A stretch of DNA of 64,000 nucleotides from Eutreptiella sp. 'Long Island Sound 2002' (taxonomy: Eukaryota; Euglenozoa; Euglenophyceae; Eutreptiales; Eutreptiaceae): contig OZ038385.1 of the NCBI GenBank assembly GCA_964036045.1, forward strand, positions 34,016,101-34,080,100, written 5' to 3'. This document shows, piece by piece, positions 21,401-33,302 of the stretch. The translations under genes and the position numbers were made by a program. The notes below the pieces were generated by a model, which searched no databases, was not told the DNA's origin, and saw nothing but the letters and a program-made list of their open reading frames with translations. The stretch's first letter is position 1. Each line of letters begins with the position of its first letter.

Positions 21401-24400
21401 TTGATGTCAACCACGTCCACCACCAACAAACATGCGTTTGCAAACGACATTGTGCCCAACACATTTGCCTCTTGCGATCATGTTTTATGTGTTCATTTTT
21501 CAATGGTGGTGTTTGTGCCACAAACAAGTACCGCCTATTTTGCTAATCTTATGCTCTTTTGCATAATTGTTGATATGATGCGTAGCTCGGCCAAATGGAC
21601 GAGTGCTGTTCCGCTATGGCTGTCAAATGGCTTGCCTTATTTGGTACAACAACAACAACAAGGACACCACAGCAAATGTCATAGGCCATGTGTAATCTTG
21701 GGCGCTATGCAATGGCCTTTGCACAATTGATTCTCTTCGCATTGATCCCTCCAATTCTTTTGAATATTATGGTCTCAAACTGTGCCAGGTTAATTGAAAA
21801 AATAGAAAAATTTCTACAATGTGGGAGACTTGGATGGCTTGATGTGGAAATTGGTCCATGTCATAGTTGGGGCACTCTCAGAATTTCTTACAAAATTGAT
21901 CCGTTGTACCCAAGGAAAAACTTGCCAAACTATGATTCGGCTGCTTGTGCATCCCTGCTAGCATACACGATACAACATACGGATGTCAATGGGGCAATGC
22001 TCTATTCAAAAGCAATGCAAAAAGCCACTAATTTTGCTATCAACTAAGCATCTAGGGTATGTTTTACTGTGTGTTTAGAAGAGATACCCACGGCAAAATT
22101 ACACCAAATCGGAGGTTGAACATTTACAATCATATTGAGCAAAGAAGGCCACGTGTTCATTGGTCCCGGTTGCCTCGTTGGCCCTCCATTGACTCTATAT
22201 CTTCATGCCAAGTCATATCGAGCACTATCGCAACAAAGAACATGAATCTCTAATTGCAAGTTTGGGCTCTTTTTTTGTCTAAAACAACTGTTGTTTTCAA
22301 ATTGGTACACAAAATAGATTAAGTTTAACAAGTCTAAAGCAATGCAGAGCACCAGAGGAGTTGAAAATGGAAATAGGTTGAAAGCATGCAACAAAAAAAG
22401 GGCTATAGATCTTGCCAAAACAACGAATAGACAAAGATTAAATGCATCAACAACATTGTAAAAAGTTCATCAAAATATGACAAAACTTCGGCAAAAGTAG
22501 TAAAATGCTGTTTTAATGTAAACTTTTTGAATGAAAAAAATGGAGATAGAGATTGGTTAGGAATAAAGGACCCCTTGCGTCCAGAGACACAGAGGTTTCC
22601 ATAGCTAAGGCTTTGCAAATCAGGGTAGTGCACAAAATTTAAGCAGAATTGTAGAGTGTCTTCTTTATCGAGTTGTAGGGGTGAAATTCATGTCGGGCTT
22701 ATGGATTGCTTCCGGAATCATTGATAAAATGTGCTCACCAAGACACAATGAACGTAGTATTCGTAGTACATGTGTCCCATTTCCTTCTATTGCCCTTTCT
22801 CTCCCTCACCTTCCTCCTTTCCCCAAAAGGGTTTCATGATCTTCTTTTGGCTGCACTCTAAAGTGGCCACGAACCCTCTACATTGTCAATTTTCCGCAAC
22901 TAACTCAGCCTTTCACTTTGGCGAAGAGCGGCGGTATTTTTAGGCCAATATTGCTACCATTGCCAATGCTTAGCGCCCAGAAATTCTGCATTCTTTGTTG
23001 TCACAGCCATGTGCCTCAACACCACAGTCTGCTGTGTATATTGTCCTTCTTGTACAGCAGTCCAATGGTTGAACTTCGGCTCGCCGTGAACACTTCCTTT
23101 CCCCTTGGCCAGGCCGCGTTAGTTATGCTCGCCGGGGGATCTCCCCCATGCATCAAAACCTATGTTTCGCCCCCATGTGTACAGTAGTTTTGGTGCCCTT
23201 GATGGTCACCAGACGGCTCGTGCCCGTATCTCTGCTTCTTAATGTGGTTCGCGTCCTTGGGTGCAGAGACTTTGGACAGACAGGCATAGAGCCGGAAGGG
23301 TCCTAGGATGCTTTTTTTCTTCTTCTAGTGGCTTTCACCACCCTCCAAACTAACATCATCCTGCATCCAAAACAGAATTTCTATCACTACTTTGATCCCT
23401 TTAGATCGATACAAAACAGGTTTTTGCAAAACGCATCCTTGTTCTTTCTGCATTCTTGCATCACCCTTCGCGGAATCTAGCATTTCCTACCTTGCATGAT
23501 TGCACATGAGGTTGCACATGAGGTCATCAAAGCAGGCTCTGTTATACGTTGCATAAACTCAACACTGGTGCATAATTGCAGTCCTTTGTTCAAAATTTTG
23601 TATTTACATATTCATTCTTTATCACTGTCTTTCAGCCATTCATGAACATTTGAAGAATCTTGCTTTCCTGCTAGTGTAACATCTATTCTAGTTATTGATT
23701 AGCAGTGCCTGTCACCTTCAGAAAAGGTTACATTCCTGAAAAGGCAATCATCGCTTTTGCACACCTTTGCCCCAAAACTATGCGCAAACCAAAGACATAG
23801 AACTATTGTTGTACACAATGGCTTACTGCATTGTGTACAATCACAGTCTTCTTCAACCAAGCTAAGCCTGTGGTACTTCTACCTTGCACTGGTTTTCCAA
23901 TGTTTTATTGATGTACCCGATGATGACTGTTGCAACAGGAGCATGAATGCGAATCACCCATATATTCAGCTCTGTTCAATTCATATTATTTTGGTCTCCA
24001 AATATTTTTTAGTTTTAGCTCTGGCCGCACCAAATGTCGCCGCTGATTGATCACTCAGTTGCCCGCACCCTCAGCTCTGCGCAATCTTGTATCGCAAACA
24101 TTTGAATGTCACAATAGTGCAAACCCGCTGTGTCTAATGCTGAACTGCGTTCTTCGGAATCAAGAATAGCCCAATAACATATAAGTAGTTTGGTCCCAAT
24201 TTGCATCCCAATGCAACCGGGGATACAACGCCACATCACATCAAACCAGAAGGAGCAACAAGCAGTGCAAAGATGAGCATCGCGATGAATCGGAAGGAGG
24301 TTGACTTGATAAGCACAAAGCAGAGGAATGTTTGAGTGCAATGTCCCCAGCCGTGCATTGCACAAGGTGCGAAATTTTTTTTCTCGGCATGCTCTTCATC

Positions 24401-25900
24401 ACCTGAACTTCAACACAACTTGCCATCTGGAACTTGTGTTTCGTGAGAAAACCAAATTTGCCTCCTTCATCCTTCGAAACATGACCTGCCTTTTCCCAGC
24501 ATTAACCCCATCTGTATGGAGGAGCCTGTCGTCGCATGCAGCAAAAGTGTATGACAGAGTGAATGAAATTTCTCTGGATTTTCGTGTGTGGACAATTCTG
24601 CGCGGGTTAATTTCGGGGTGGAAGATGTGGCGGAGGTCCCCGAACAGGCTGCTGTAAACTCTGTGAGCCACCTGAAGTGAAGTGGTGTTTATGGTTTGGT
24701 GGATAGCCTCCAATCTGTGCCATTTGTTTCCTCACCACCAGAACCCTTTCTTACGTTTCCAATCTCTCAACTCTATTACAGGATGTAGACATGTTGTTTT
24801 GAGAAGCTCTTCGGCAAGAACTGTCTCAACTTCTTCTGCTGCTCCCTCAACGTGAGTAAAAGCCTTACCCTCCGTGGTAATCAGCTTCCCAGGATGGAGC
24901 TATGCAGCCCTGTACAGCAGGCGTTACACCCCAGTCACATGAATTGGATTCTGGTGAACATGACATGACAACATGACCCTAACCCATACTGCAGCTTGCA
25001 TTTCTGCAACCGTGCACTTCGAGAACCGTGCACTTCAACAGAGCTCAGCAGCCTCCCCCTTCTCATCCAGCTTCTGGGGAGCAACACACTTCAAATGCTG
25101 GACCAAACGCTGTGCCTGACTCTCCAGAGCAGCTCTTTGAACCAGCAAGCGCTCCCTGGAGAGGGGGCTAAACAAAAAGGTACATGTCAATGTGTTAGTA
25201 CATCTTGATGTCTCTCGGGGACGCGGCAAATATACCAACACAGAGCGTTTTTCAGGGTCGACGTCATTGGGGAATTGTGTCCGGTTTGGATGGTGCACGA
25301 TCTGCGTGCCGCCTTTCCGCCCGCTGCACGCCGGGCTCCAGACAGGGCCTCTCAACCAACGTGTTGACATCTTGCCAGTTGGAGGTCAGGTCACTTAGGG
25401 TGGCTTTGTTGCATTTGACGCGTAGAAGCCGTGTGCAAAATGGCTGGGATTACCTCTCAGATATGTTGGCTAATGCGACCGCCCACCAGCCCGGACATGG
25501 CACAAAGGCTGCAAAAAAGCCAAACGCTGCAAAAATGCTCTGTGTTGGCATTTCCCGGCCGTTCCCGGGAGATATGCAGAAGTGCACAGCACAACGCAGC
25601 ATGCGATTCACACAACCAAATAGAGATGCCAAAACAACATGACATGAAAGCTGATTGCACAAGCAAATACACCCACAGAGGCGCCGCAGTAATCTTGCGG
25701 CAACCCGAAGCAATCGTGGGAAATCTCGAAGACCCCAGAATTTGTGTGGCAGATTTCATGGTTAACTTGAGATGCGACATTCCCCACAAAAGACCATCCC
25801 CTTGCAACCCTCCCCCCCGCCTTGAGTTGCAACGTTGATGCAAACATCATATTCTTCTGAGACCATTTGTTGGGGTAATGGTAAGAATGGGTTCCGAAAG
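21400..25900. other. A/T-richer island without G/C runs
   Basis: Composition by eye is clearly richer in A and T than the rest, and the usual runs of eight or more G or C are almost absent. The frame 21688-22047 (+, 119 codons, hydrophobic start, IEKIEKFLQCG, then LPNYDSAACASLLAYTIQ) and 24399-24713 (-) are the longest unremarkable frames. I recognise neither. It may be an insertion of different origin or simply older intergenic DNA. Confidence 0.35.
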
Positions 25901-26091
25901 CTGGCGATGCTAGTGTTGGTGGTGCTCTTGCGGCTGACTGTGCCATGAGAATGGACAATTGACCAGAGACTGTCCTGCTGTGTTGGTGTCACTGCTGGTG
26001 TGGTGCTAGGAGGCTCTGCCCCCCCCCTTAAGCCACACGTGTCAAGGTTGCCCAGACTTGCAGCTTAAAGGACCAACTCATCGCACAGGGA

Positions 26092-26291
26092 CTATGCTGT
26101 CTTCTTGGTATTTTTGAATTTCTTCGGCTTTCCACCGGGAACTTTGGGTTGCATTTTTTCGGAGAATTTCTTCTTCTTGTTCGGCTGCTGATTCCCTTCT
26201 CCAGCATTGTTGGCACCGTCATCATCCCTCTTCCGCTTCCCCGACCAATTCGCAGCAATCGACTTCTGCACAGAAGAAGAAGAAGTCGCCT
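26092..26291 (-). CDS. Possible terminal exon encoding a lysine-rich tail
   Basis: On the minus strand GGTCTGCAG (ending 26292) would be an acceptor. The exon then reads ATSSSSVQKSIAANWSGKRK, RDDDGANN..., NKKKKFSEK and KPKKFKNTKKTA before TAG. Clusters of KKK/KRKR beside acidic residues resemble the tails of nucleolar or RNA-binding proteins. The same frame stays open further upstream (WPKGKKGRTTQGMQPQGW), so the exon could be longer. No upstream exon was identified within the repeat block at 26.5-27.4 kb, and no family is assigned. Confidence 0.3.
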
Positions 26292-26479
26292 CTGCAGACC
26301 ACATGCCAACGAGCCGTAAACAGATGGCCCAACCCTGAGGCTGCATTCCTTGAGTGGTGCGTCCTTTCTTGCCTTTGGGCCAAGAAATAAAGACACCGTT
26401 GTCTTCTGTTTCAGAAGGGGATCGTCATCAAGTGCTCACGTGTATATTGAATGGAATGCTCATGGTGAATACCAAACCC

Positions 26480-26860
26480 CACCCCCACTTTGTCCCAAAA
26501 AACCTCCTGTTCTGGCGCAAAATGTACCAAAAAACCCCCCGGGCTAACGTGTACCAAAAAAACCCCCAAAATGTACCCCAAACCCCCCAAAATGTACCAG
26601 AAAACCCCTCAGGGGGTTTTCTGGTACATTTTGGGGGTTTTTTGGGACATTTTGGGGGGCTTTTTGGGACATTTCGGGGGGTTTTTGGTGCATTCCGAGA
26701 GGTTTTTTGGTACATTTCAGAGGGTTTTATGGTACATTTTGGGGGGGGTTTTGGTACAATTAGGGGGGGGGGGGGGTTGTGGTGCAATTAGGGGGGGTTT
26801 ATCATGCAATTCAGGGAGTTTCAAGTACACATTTGGGGGTTTTCAGTACACTGTGTCTGG
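26480..26860. repeat. Inverted array of ACATTTTGGGGG(G)TTTTTTGGT units with a perfect palindromic centre
   Basis: Left units read CCCCCAAAATGTACCAAAAA and right units TTTTTGGTACATTTTGGGGG. The centre is a perfect inverted repeat with 25-bp arms (26584-26608 and 26613-26637) around TCAG. The right half has about eight imperfect units at 23-32 bp spacing. Related units recur at 27300-27405. Confidence 0.8.
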
Positions 26861-27299
26861 TCACTTTCTGGCATTTCTTTTTAATACCCTCCGGGAGTGA
26901 GTGGGGTGTGGAAGCCTAGGCAGGGTGTTAGGTGCATCCTCAGAACTGTTAGCCCCCCCCCCCAGGTCACGTGGTTGGTCCATTCAGGCAGATTTCAGGC
27001 ATGGAGGTGGGAGAGGGAATGGAAGGTCATAGAACTAAATGTGAGTGTCCTCTCAGTGTTTTGCTTGGGTGCAGGAGGGGTGTGTGAGTTGTAGAAAGTG
27101 GTGGAAAGGAGGAAACCCCGAGCTAATTCATCCGGGAGTTTTTTTAGTATGAAAGGGGGCAACCAGGTTGGCTTTATGGTACACAACGGTCCACAAGTGC
27201 AGCATACATGGGGAAGACAGCTGTTTTTTTTGTAGAAAGGGTGTTTTTGTTTGTGCACATTGGATTCGTGGGGGTCCATTCCGGCAACGTCAGTAGCGG

Positions 27300-27405
27300 G
27301 GTTTTTTGGTACAAACGGGGGGGGGGGGGTTGGTACATTTGGGGGGTTTTTGGTACAAAATGGGGGGGGGGGTTTGGTACAAAGTGGGGTTTTTTTTGGT
27401 AGGCA
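27300..27405 (+). repeat. Satellite copies of the GGTACA(T)TTTGGGGG array
   Basis: TTTTTTGGTACAAACGGGG, GGTACATTTGGGGGG and GGTACAAAATGGGG recur in the same orientation as the right half of the 26.6-kb inverted array, 450 bp away. Runs of 10 or more G separate them. Confidence 0.65.
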
Positions 27406-27604
27406 CCAGGAATGCTTATCCCATGTTAGTTTTGGCTTGGGCTGGGAAAATGGGGGGGGGGGCGGGGGATTAACAAGAAAATTCTATTGCCTTCGGCAGT
27501 GCACCTCAAAGAGAGGCTGACAGTCAGCCAATCAGTCAGTTAGCCAGGCCAGCAGTCAGTCAGACAGAAACACACAGTTTGGGTTTTTTGTCAGTGGCAG
27601 ACCC

Positions 27605-27832
27605 GGCTCCAAGCAGTGGGGAGGACCGCTGTTCTCTGGGCAAGCAGTGGCCGAACGGTAATGCAGCCGACCACAGACTTTTTGGTGGGCGATTCGAACC
27701 CCGGTCGGGCGAAGATGGCGGCGGCGCGGCCGACGACAGTCCACCGACCAGGTTTCGAACTGCCGACCGGCTGCGTTACCATTCGACCGGGGTTTGATGT
27801 GACAGTAAAGTGCCTCCCCACTGCTTGGAGCC
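27605..27832. mobile_element. Inverted tRNA-like element with 20-bp terminal inverted repeats
   Basis: The element is bounded by a perfect 20-bp inverted repeat beginning GGCTCCAAGCAGTGGGG (27605-27624 and 27813-27832). Inside the left half, TGGCCGAACGG (27648-27658) matches the pol III A box and GATTCGAACCC (27691-27701) approximates the B box. On the opposite strand of the right half, CGAATGGTAACGCAGCC and CAGTTCGAAACC repeat both signals in degenerate form. The two tRNA-like halves therefore face each other. No protein is encoded. Confidence 0.65.
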
Positions 27833-27839
27833 TTCTGAG

Positions 27840-30160
27840 GGAAAACTTTTAACCCCCCCCCCTAACCCCCCCCCTCAAAAAAGTGATATCCAGTTTTAGG
27901 GGATAGAGGCCTCAGAATCAAAAAATCCATTGGGGGATCGTCTTATTGGGCAAAATAATGATTTTACAAGGGGTTGGACATCAAATATCATGCCTTGGGG
28001 TATGCTACGCGAATGACCCCCAAAAAGGGGGGGTATATGACACCCGCGCCTGCGCTTGACCTAACAACCTTTCTTCGAGGTGATTTTGTAGAAAAAGTCG
28101 TGCTGGCTATGAAGCCCCTCAAAAAGCTTTCCAGCGTCTGTGGTGCCCTCTTCTTGCAGGCCTGCGTGCACCTGTCAAAAAAATTTGGGGGGCGGGTTCC
28201 ATCCATGGACTGGGCTGGGTGCCCCCCCCCCCCCCGGTACCAGCGGACCAACGGTCCTGGTCCATGAAGCGAAACAAACAGTGCCCAGACTGCGAGGCTC
28301 AATCTTTATGCTACGTGGTGCACATTCCTGTTTGAACTCTGCTGATGAGCAATAAGGTCCTCGACAACAAAGCCTGTGTGCACCATTCAGGTCACTGTGG
28401 GTCGGCTTGGATCTACCCACACCGTCCCTAGACCCTGCAGTGCACAGTTACATGCGACCCCCCTGTAGCCCAGCCATTGGGCTTGGTCCGAGTTCAGTGT
28501 CAATTGAGGCCCCTTTTGATCCTGGATGGCCCAGAGGGGGCGGGAGGAATGAGCACCATGCAGAGACGACTTCCGCGGATGGGAATAGGTCGCCCGGGTT
28601 GGTGCTAGGGCCATTGGAGAGTCACCCTCCCCTTGACTCTCAGCCTTCAAACAGCTACAAACATGTTCGTTGTCCACACAGCCTGGCAACCGCCCCTCCC
28701 AAGAAAGTCTGACCACCCCTTTGGCAGAGCTCCTGTTAGGGGAAGGGGGGGGGTCCAGCCCCCTGTGTGACATTCCGTCTGGTTGTTGTTCCTTTACGGG
28801 GCCCTGGACAGTCACCCGTTCTTCCCTTCGCATGTTGCGTCGGGTTGCTGCTTTCTGTCGGCCGCTGCGGCCGGTGCTCTTGCTGGTGTCGTTTCCGCCC
28901 CCCCCCCCCCCCCAGTGGTGCTGAGTGACGGAAGAAAATTTTTGGTCAAAACTAATTGGCGCCCAAGGCGCCAGAGAAAATTTTTGATCGGCCGCAGGCC
29001 CAGCAGAAAATTGACCCAATATTTAAAAACGGGGGGGGCAAAGGGGTGTGGGGGTGTGGGGGGTGTGGGGCCCCCCAACCCCCAGTGGCGCCGAGTTCTT
29101 ACAAGGAGCCCTGCCCTCTGGGCGCTTCCCCTGTCCGGGGCTCACCATACAGTCCCCCTCAGACCCCACAGAGAAGGGGAAGTACGGACAAGGGGACGGA
29201 CGATTCCTCAGTCCCAGTCGAGCCCTGGCTCTCAGCCTTTTGACACTGAAAGCACTGGAACAGGCACCCAGCTTTTGGTGTGGCCTGTCCCTCCCAACCC
29301 CCGGGGCCAGCACGTGAAGGCGGAGACACAGAGCTGATGCCAGAAAGGGGCAGACCGCAGTCCGTCCCGGGCCACCGCTCACTGAACCCCCGGATTCCAC
29401 GTTGGGAAACCCCCAGACGAGCACATCAAACCCCCTTGGAGGTGCACGGGGGAGGCACACCAGGTCGCGCTTTTCTTGTTTTGCACGCCACTTCTGCCTG
29501 CCTGGGGCCTCGACTGGAGGCCATTTACTGAGAGCTAACTTCCGGCCTGACAACTCTGTTTTGTTGCTGTCCTGAGAACAAGTGCAAGACACACGAAGAA
29601 GAACGTGGAAAGGGACATTGCACGTGGATGGGGCACGCGGTACAGCAAGTGGCTGGAATAAGGAGCGGTGCATCTGGATGTACAGCCAACAGGCTTTGTT
29701 AAGGATCTGGATGAACAAACAATCACCGCAACAATTCCCAAGTTCGTGACACTTGCCAAATTCCGCACTCCGCTCGGAGGCGCCCACACGGCCGAGGGCC
29801 TCAAAAGGGCGGGTGTGGACCCAACACTATGCTCCAGCCGTACCGAGGGCGCCCAACGGGGGGGCCGGGGATGGAGGACAACGGGGGGTACACATTGGAA
29901 CGGAGGAAGGGGGGGTTTGGACCCGGGGTTGGGGGGGGGGGGGTTGACCCTAGTCAATAAAGGTTACAGTGCAAGGAAAACTCAAGCAAAAAATTTGTGG
30001 CAAAATCTGTGTCCAGAATAAGATAATATCAATTCATGACAGTCCATTTTCATAGAGACAAGCATTCAATGTGAACAACTGACTCACGCCCTGAACATGA
30101 CCCTGAGGAACACATAGTACATACGCGCTGAAGGCACCGAAGAAAATTTTTTTTGGGTGA
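27840..30160. other. Non-genic, low-complexity stretch
   Basis: Contains CCCC and GGGG runs and two purine/pyrimidine blocks near 28900-29060, where AGAAAATTTTTG(G/A)T occurs twice. A 254-codon minus-strand frame at 29023-29787 has no domain and is judged incidental. Nothing else is supportable. Confidence 0.4.
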
Positions 30161-30204
30161 CTTGGAAGGGGGGGCCATGAAGCAATGGATACTGAGCCAC
30201 CAAG

Positions 30205-30560
30205 CGCCCCTGTGACACAGGCGAATGGTCAGGGCATTCCTCCTCTGGCAAGCGGAGGAGGAGTACAATGAGGACATGCGCCCCTCCACCACCGCACGGT
30301 GTTGGTGGCGGGGCGCACTGCTACAGGCAGGGGCTCCGTTTTGCCGTTCCCCGCCATACCTGCCACACCCGCCAAAACAAGAGAACCACAGACAAAAGAT
30401 CAGACGCACCACCTGGCAACCCATGGTAGCAAGTGGCCACTTCAGCGGTTGGTGGTGGGGACCGTTACCACTTGCTCCCTGGCCGCGTCGGGACTCGAAC
30501 CAACAACTATGGTTCTCACGCCCAGGACGCAGAGGATTCTACTAAGCCACGCCTCTTACC
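30205..30560. mobile_element. tRNA-like SINE with convergent heads
   Basis: The minus-strand head is clear: TGGCTTAGTAG (A box, plus-strand 30539-30549) and GGTTCGAGTCC (perfect B box, 30491-30501), spaced as in a tRNA. Acceptor and T stems do not pair properly, so it is not a functional tRNA. At the left end GGCGAATGGTCAGGGC is a weak A-box-like sequence on the plus strand. The interior GGGCGCACTGCTACAGG recurs in the element at 32.3-32.7 kb. Confidence 0.55.
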
Positions 30561-31204
30561 TCATACCCGCACAAAATGGGGCACCTAGTACGTTTGGTGC
30601 ATCCCAATCCTCTTTAAGTACAATCTACAGCTGCCTTATTTGAACTGCCACAAGCCTCCCATCAGCCTCAACGAATACCGCTCAACTGCGAAGGAATCGC
30701 GGCTTTAGAGTGCCCCCGAGATTTTCAATGCGGTCACATAGCCGCTTACGCATCTTCCCCCCCCCCCCCACGTCACCACACACTATCTTCTCTGTCGGCA
30801 ACACAACATAGTAGTTCCCCAATCCTACTCAAAAAACCTACGCACACATTTCCGCCTGCGGTAACCCTCTGAATCGGTCACCTCCGTACTGGGCTGAGAG
30901 AGTACCCCATCCTAGTACCGACTAATCAGGCCCGCATATAGCTCGTGGTCCTGCCCTGAAGCATAGCCCGACGCTGCACTGGAGCCATTGGACCCCGAAG
31001 CCATGTCCATCTCCTCTGGACACCCCCCCCCTTTCCACATCAAGCCCAAAAATCTGAAACTGAAATAGTGTCGCTACCCTCACACGAGGAGTGCACTGGC
31101 GACTCCAACTCCGACCCCAAAATAGGGCCCACCAAGGGGGGGTGGGGGGGGTTGTCCCCCCACTCACCCCCCCCCCCCCCAAGAAGGCTCTGACACATGC
31201 TTGC

Positions 31205-31351
31205 AACAGCCAGTTCATTGGCAATTTCATTGCCGTCCAAACCCATGTGACCAGGGGCCAGGATCCATCTCACCCTATTCCCCGGAGAAGAAAGCAACCC
31301 AAGCAACTCAACCCACAACCGCACATTGGACAAAGGTCCTTGCGACCCCAC
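31205..31351 (-). pseudogene. LINE-type RNase H fragment
   Basis: The minus strand reads GSQGPLSNVRLWVELLGLL and RVRWILAPGHMGLDGNEIAN then ELAVA. This matches the end of the RNase HI domain of many LINEs: (D)SQ..., R...EL..LL, V.W(V/I).(P)GH.G..GNE.A(D)..A. The last catalytic Asp is Asn here and the Asp of DSQ is Gly, so it is inactive. It lies just left of the inverted RT palm segment and in the same orientation as the endonuclease/RT N-terminus at 33.3-34.5 kb. I infer all belong to one LINE. Confidence 0.65.
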
Positions 31352-31363
31352 CCAATGCCGTTA

Positions 31364-31763
31364 TAACCAAAAGAGTTTCTGAAACGACGTTGTATCTTGG
31401 ACGATATTTTCCATTCCTCGGCCATTTGGGACCACATGGAGTCGGGTTTTGCATTGAGTGTTGATTTTTCCAATGCCTATCCGACAATGAGTCATGAGCT
31501 CACAGAGGCGGTCTTGCTGTTGGTGTAGCTCCCACTTCCATTGGTCCGGTTTGTGCTATGGACCATGAAAACTTCTCAATTGTATTGCGTTTTGGGTGGG
31601 TATGTGCCGGCCTTCATGCACCCGCCGGGGGCGGGCACCAGGCAGGGGGACCCGCTCTCTCCGGCCATTTTCTCTTTGGTCTCATTGATTTACCCGCTTT
31701 TGTCTAGGGCTGCAAGGGTGGAAGTCATGATCTAGTCATCATGTACTATGATGACTAGATCAT
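31364..31763 (+). pseudogene. LINE reverse transcriptase palm, inverted relative to its flanks
   Basis: The frame reads KEFLKRRCILDDIFHSSAIW (fingers), ALSVDFSNAYPTMSHEL (motif A with the catalytic Asp), and GAGTRQGDPLSPAIFSLVS (motif B). Motif C appears as MYYDD one frame over, at 31744-31755. An in-frame TAG interrupts the part between motifs A and B, so it is dead. Motif C sits within a perfect palindrome with 16-bp arms (31727-31742, 31748-31763). Its orientation is opposite to both the RNase H fragment on its left and the RT N-terminus on its right. Confidence 0.72.
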
Positions 31764-32317
31764 TTTTTCCCAATTGAATATGTGGCCTCAATTGGTCAGG
31801 TGTGGACCCGCCACTTAGCTCCAGCCGCGCCTGCCTCACGACCTTCATCGCCAACTTAGTTCCATGATTGTACTTGTCACGCAGACAGTGCTTTGCAGTT
31901 TTGTCCCTTCCCTCTGCCCTGAATGGGGTAAGAGTTGGGCTGCTTCTAGGGTTCAGGGCTTTGTCGCCTTTGGACTGAGTTCGGGGCGTAGCGTTTGATG
32001 TGTCCCACTTTGGTGCCCGCCGGTGCACTAGTATGCCTGCTTGCGCTGGCCCCTCTCGGCCACATACCTGTGTTTCGGGTTTACCAGGTCATGGGGGGTG
32101 GGGCGGTCAGAGGTCACCCTTGTGGGCCACTGCCACCGGCCCTGGGCTATTTAGGTCCTTAGGATTTAGAAACCCCAGTGGGTACTGGCTTTTGCGGAGG
32201 TCAACATACAGCCATACAAGGGGTGGGAAGGCTGGGCGGCGCCGGGGCGCCTGCATGTGTTGTGGGTGTGTGTGCTGTGCCGTTGCTCCCTGTGGTGAGT
32301 TTTGCGACCCCTCAGAA

Positions 32318-32700
32318 GGCAGCAGCTCGAGTGGCAGCGCAGCCGGCGCTTGCCATGAAGGAGGTGGTTCGATTCCCGGGATCGGTGGGGTCTCCCACTG
32401 ATCCCTTTGAATACCGGACGGGACCTCCCGTCGATCTGTCCGAGTACAGATGGCGGCGCGCACTGCTACAGGTGTGTGTGGTTCCTGTGTGTCCTTTTTG
32501 GGGTTGGGGGGCAAAACGGACGAGACCTCCACCCTATCCACCGGTACCGGTGGTGGCGCGGGCTGCTGAAGGGGGGGGTGGTTCCAACGATGCCCACTAG
32601 AGAGCTCTACGTGCAGGGAACCCAAGAGCACCAGCTCCTGGGTATCGAACCCCCGCACTGGACGACTGAAGACTACCGCTCTCGCTATTGGACCGTCTAT
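32318..32700. mobile_element. tRNA-like SINE with convergent heads
   Basis: On the plus strand CAGCTCGAGTG (32323-32333, near A box) and GGTTCGATTCC (32366-32376, perfect B box) are tRNA-spaced. On the minus strand CGGTCCAATAG (plus 32685-32695) and GGTTCGATACC (plus 32641-32651) form a second head facing the first. GGCGCGCACTGCTACAGG in the interior is shared with the 30.2-30.6 kb element. It sits inside the inverted LINE segment. Confidence 0.6.
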
Positions 32701-33302
32701 GTCTCTTGACCGTAATGGGGTTTCTCTCGCCTACGGGGTCCGATCCCGGGGGGTTGGGGGGGGTCGAGTGCATTATGGTGTGCTAAACAAAGGGCGGCTG
32801 GGGTCCGGTGTCCCACACCGTGAGCCCTCCGTCCTGCACGTGATTGTGGAGGCCGTCGCTGGTGACCTGGGCACCAGCCAGGCCTCGTCACAACTGTCCG
32901 GGGAGGGTGGGGGGGCAAATTAGGGGAAGAGTTCCTGTCTGATGTCACGCATGGGTGTCGCCCGGGGTGAGCGGGAGACCGCCCGCGAACGCCATCCTGA
33001 GGACAGGTCTGTACAGTCCGGTGAGTAGCATGGCCTCTTGGAGGCTAGGGTGCAATCTTCTACCTCCAACAGTGGTGTGACTCCCTGTCTGTGTGGCAAC
33101 GGGGGGGGGGGGGGTGCCTCGAGGGGGCGGGTCGGCCGCCCGCTCTTCTGGAGAAAACATGGGTGGCTCATCCAGGTCTAACTCGTCTTCCTGTTCCTAT
33201 GCCTGACCCTCCTGCTGCGGGCGCCGGGCTGAGGTAACATATCCCCATTTTTTCCCAATTGAATATGTGGCGGGGGCTCTGCCTGCTTGAGGATGTCCTC
33301 CA

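Noticed and set aside
20876-21730. 284-codon plus-strand frame
   Set aside because: Crosses C and G runs and G/T low complexity, and resembles no protein family.
26428-26791. Pro/Lys-rich frames on both strands
   Set aside because: Translation of the inverted GGTACATTTTGGGG array.
29023-29787. 254-codon minus-strand frame
   Set aside because: GC-rich, no domain, no splice support, and overlaps homopolymers.
30487-30559. tRNA gene on the minus strand
   Set aside because: A and B boxes are perfect, but acceptor and T stems do not pair. Treated as a tRNA-derived SINE head.
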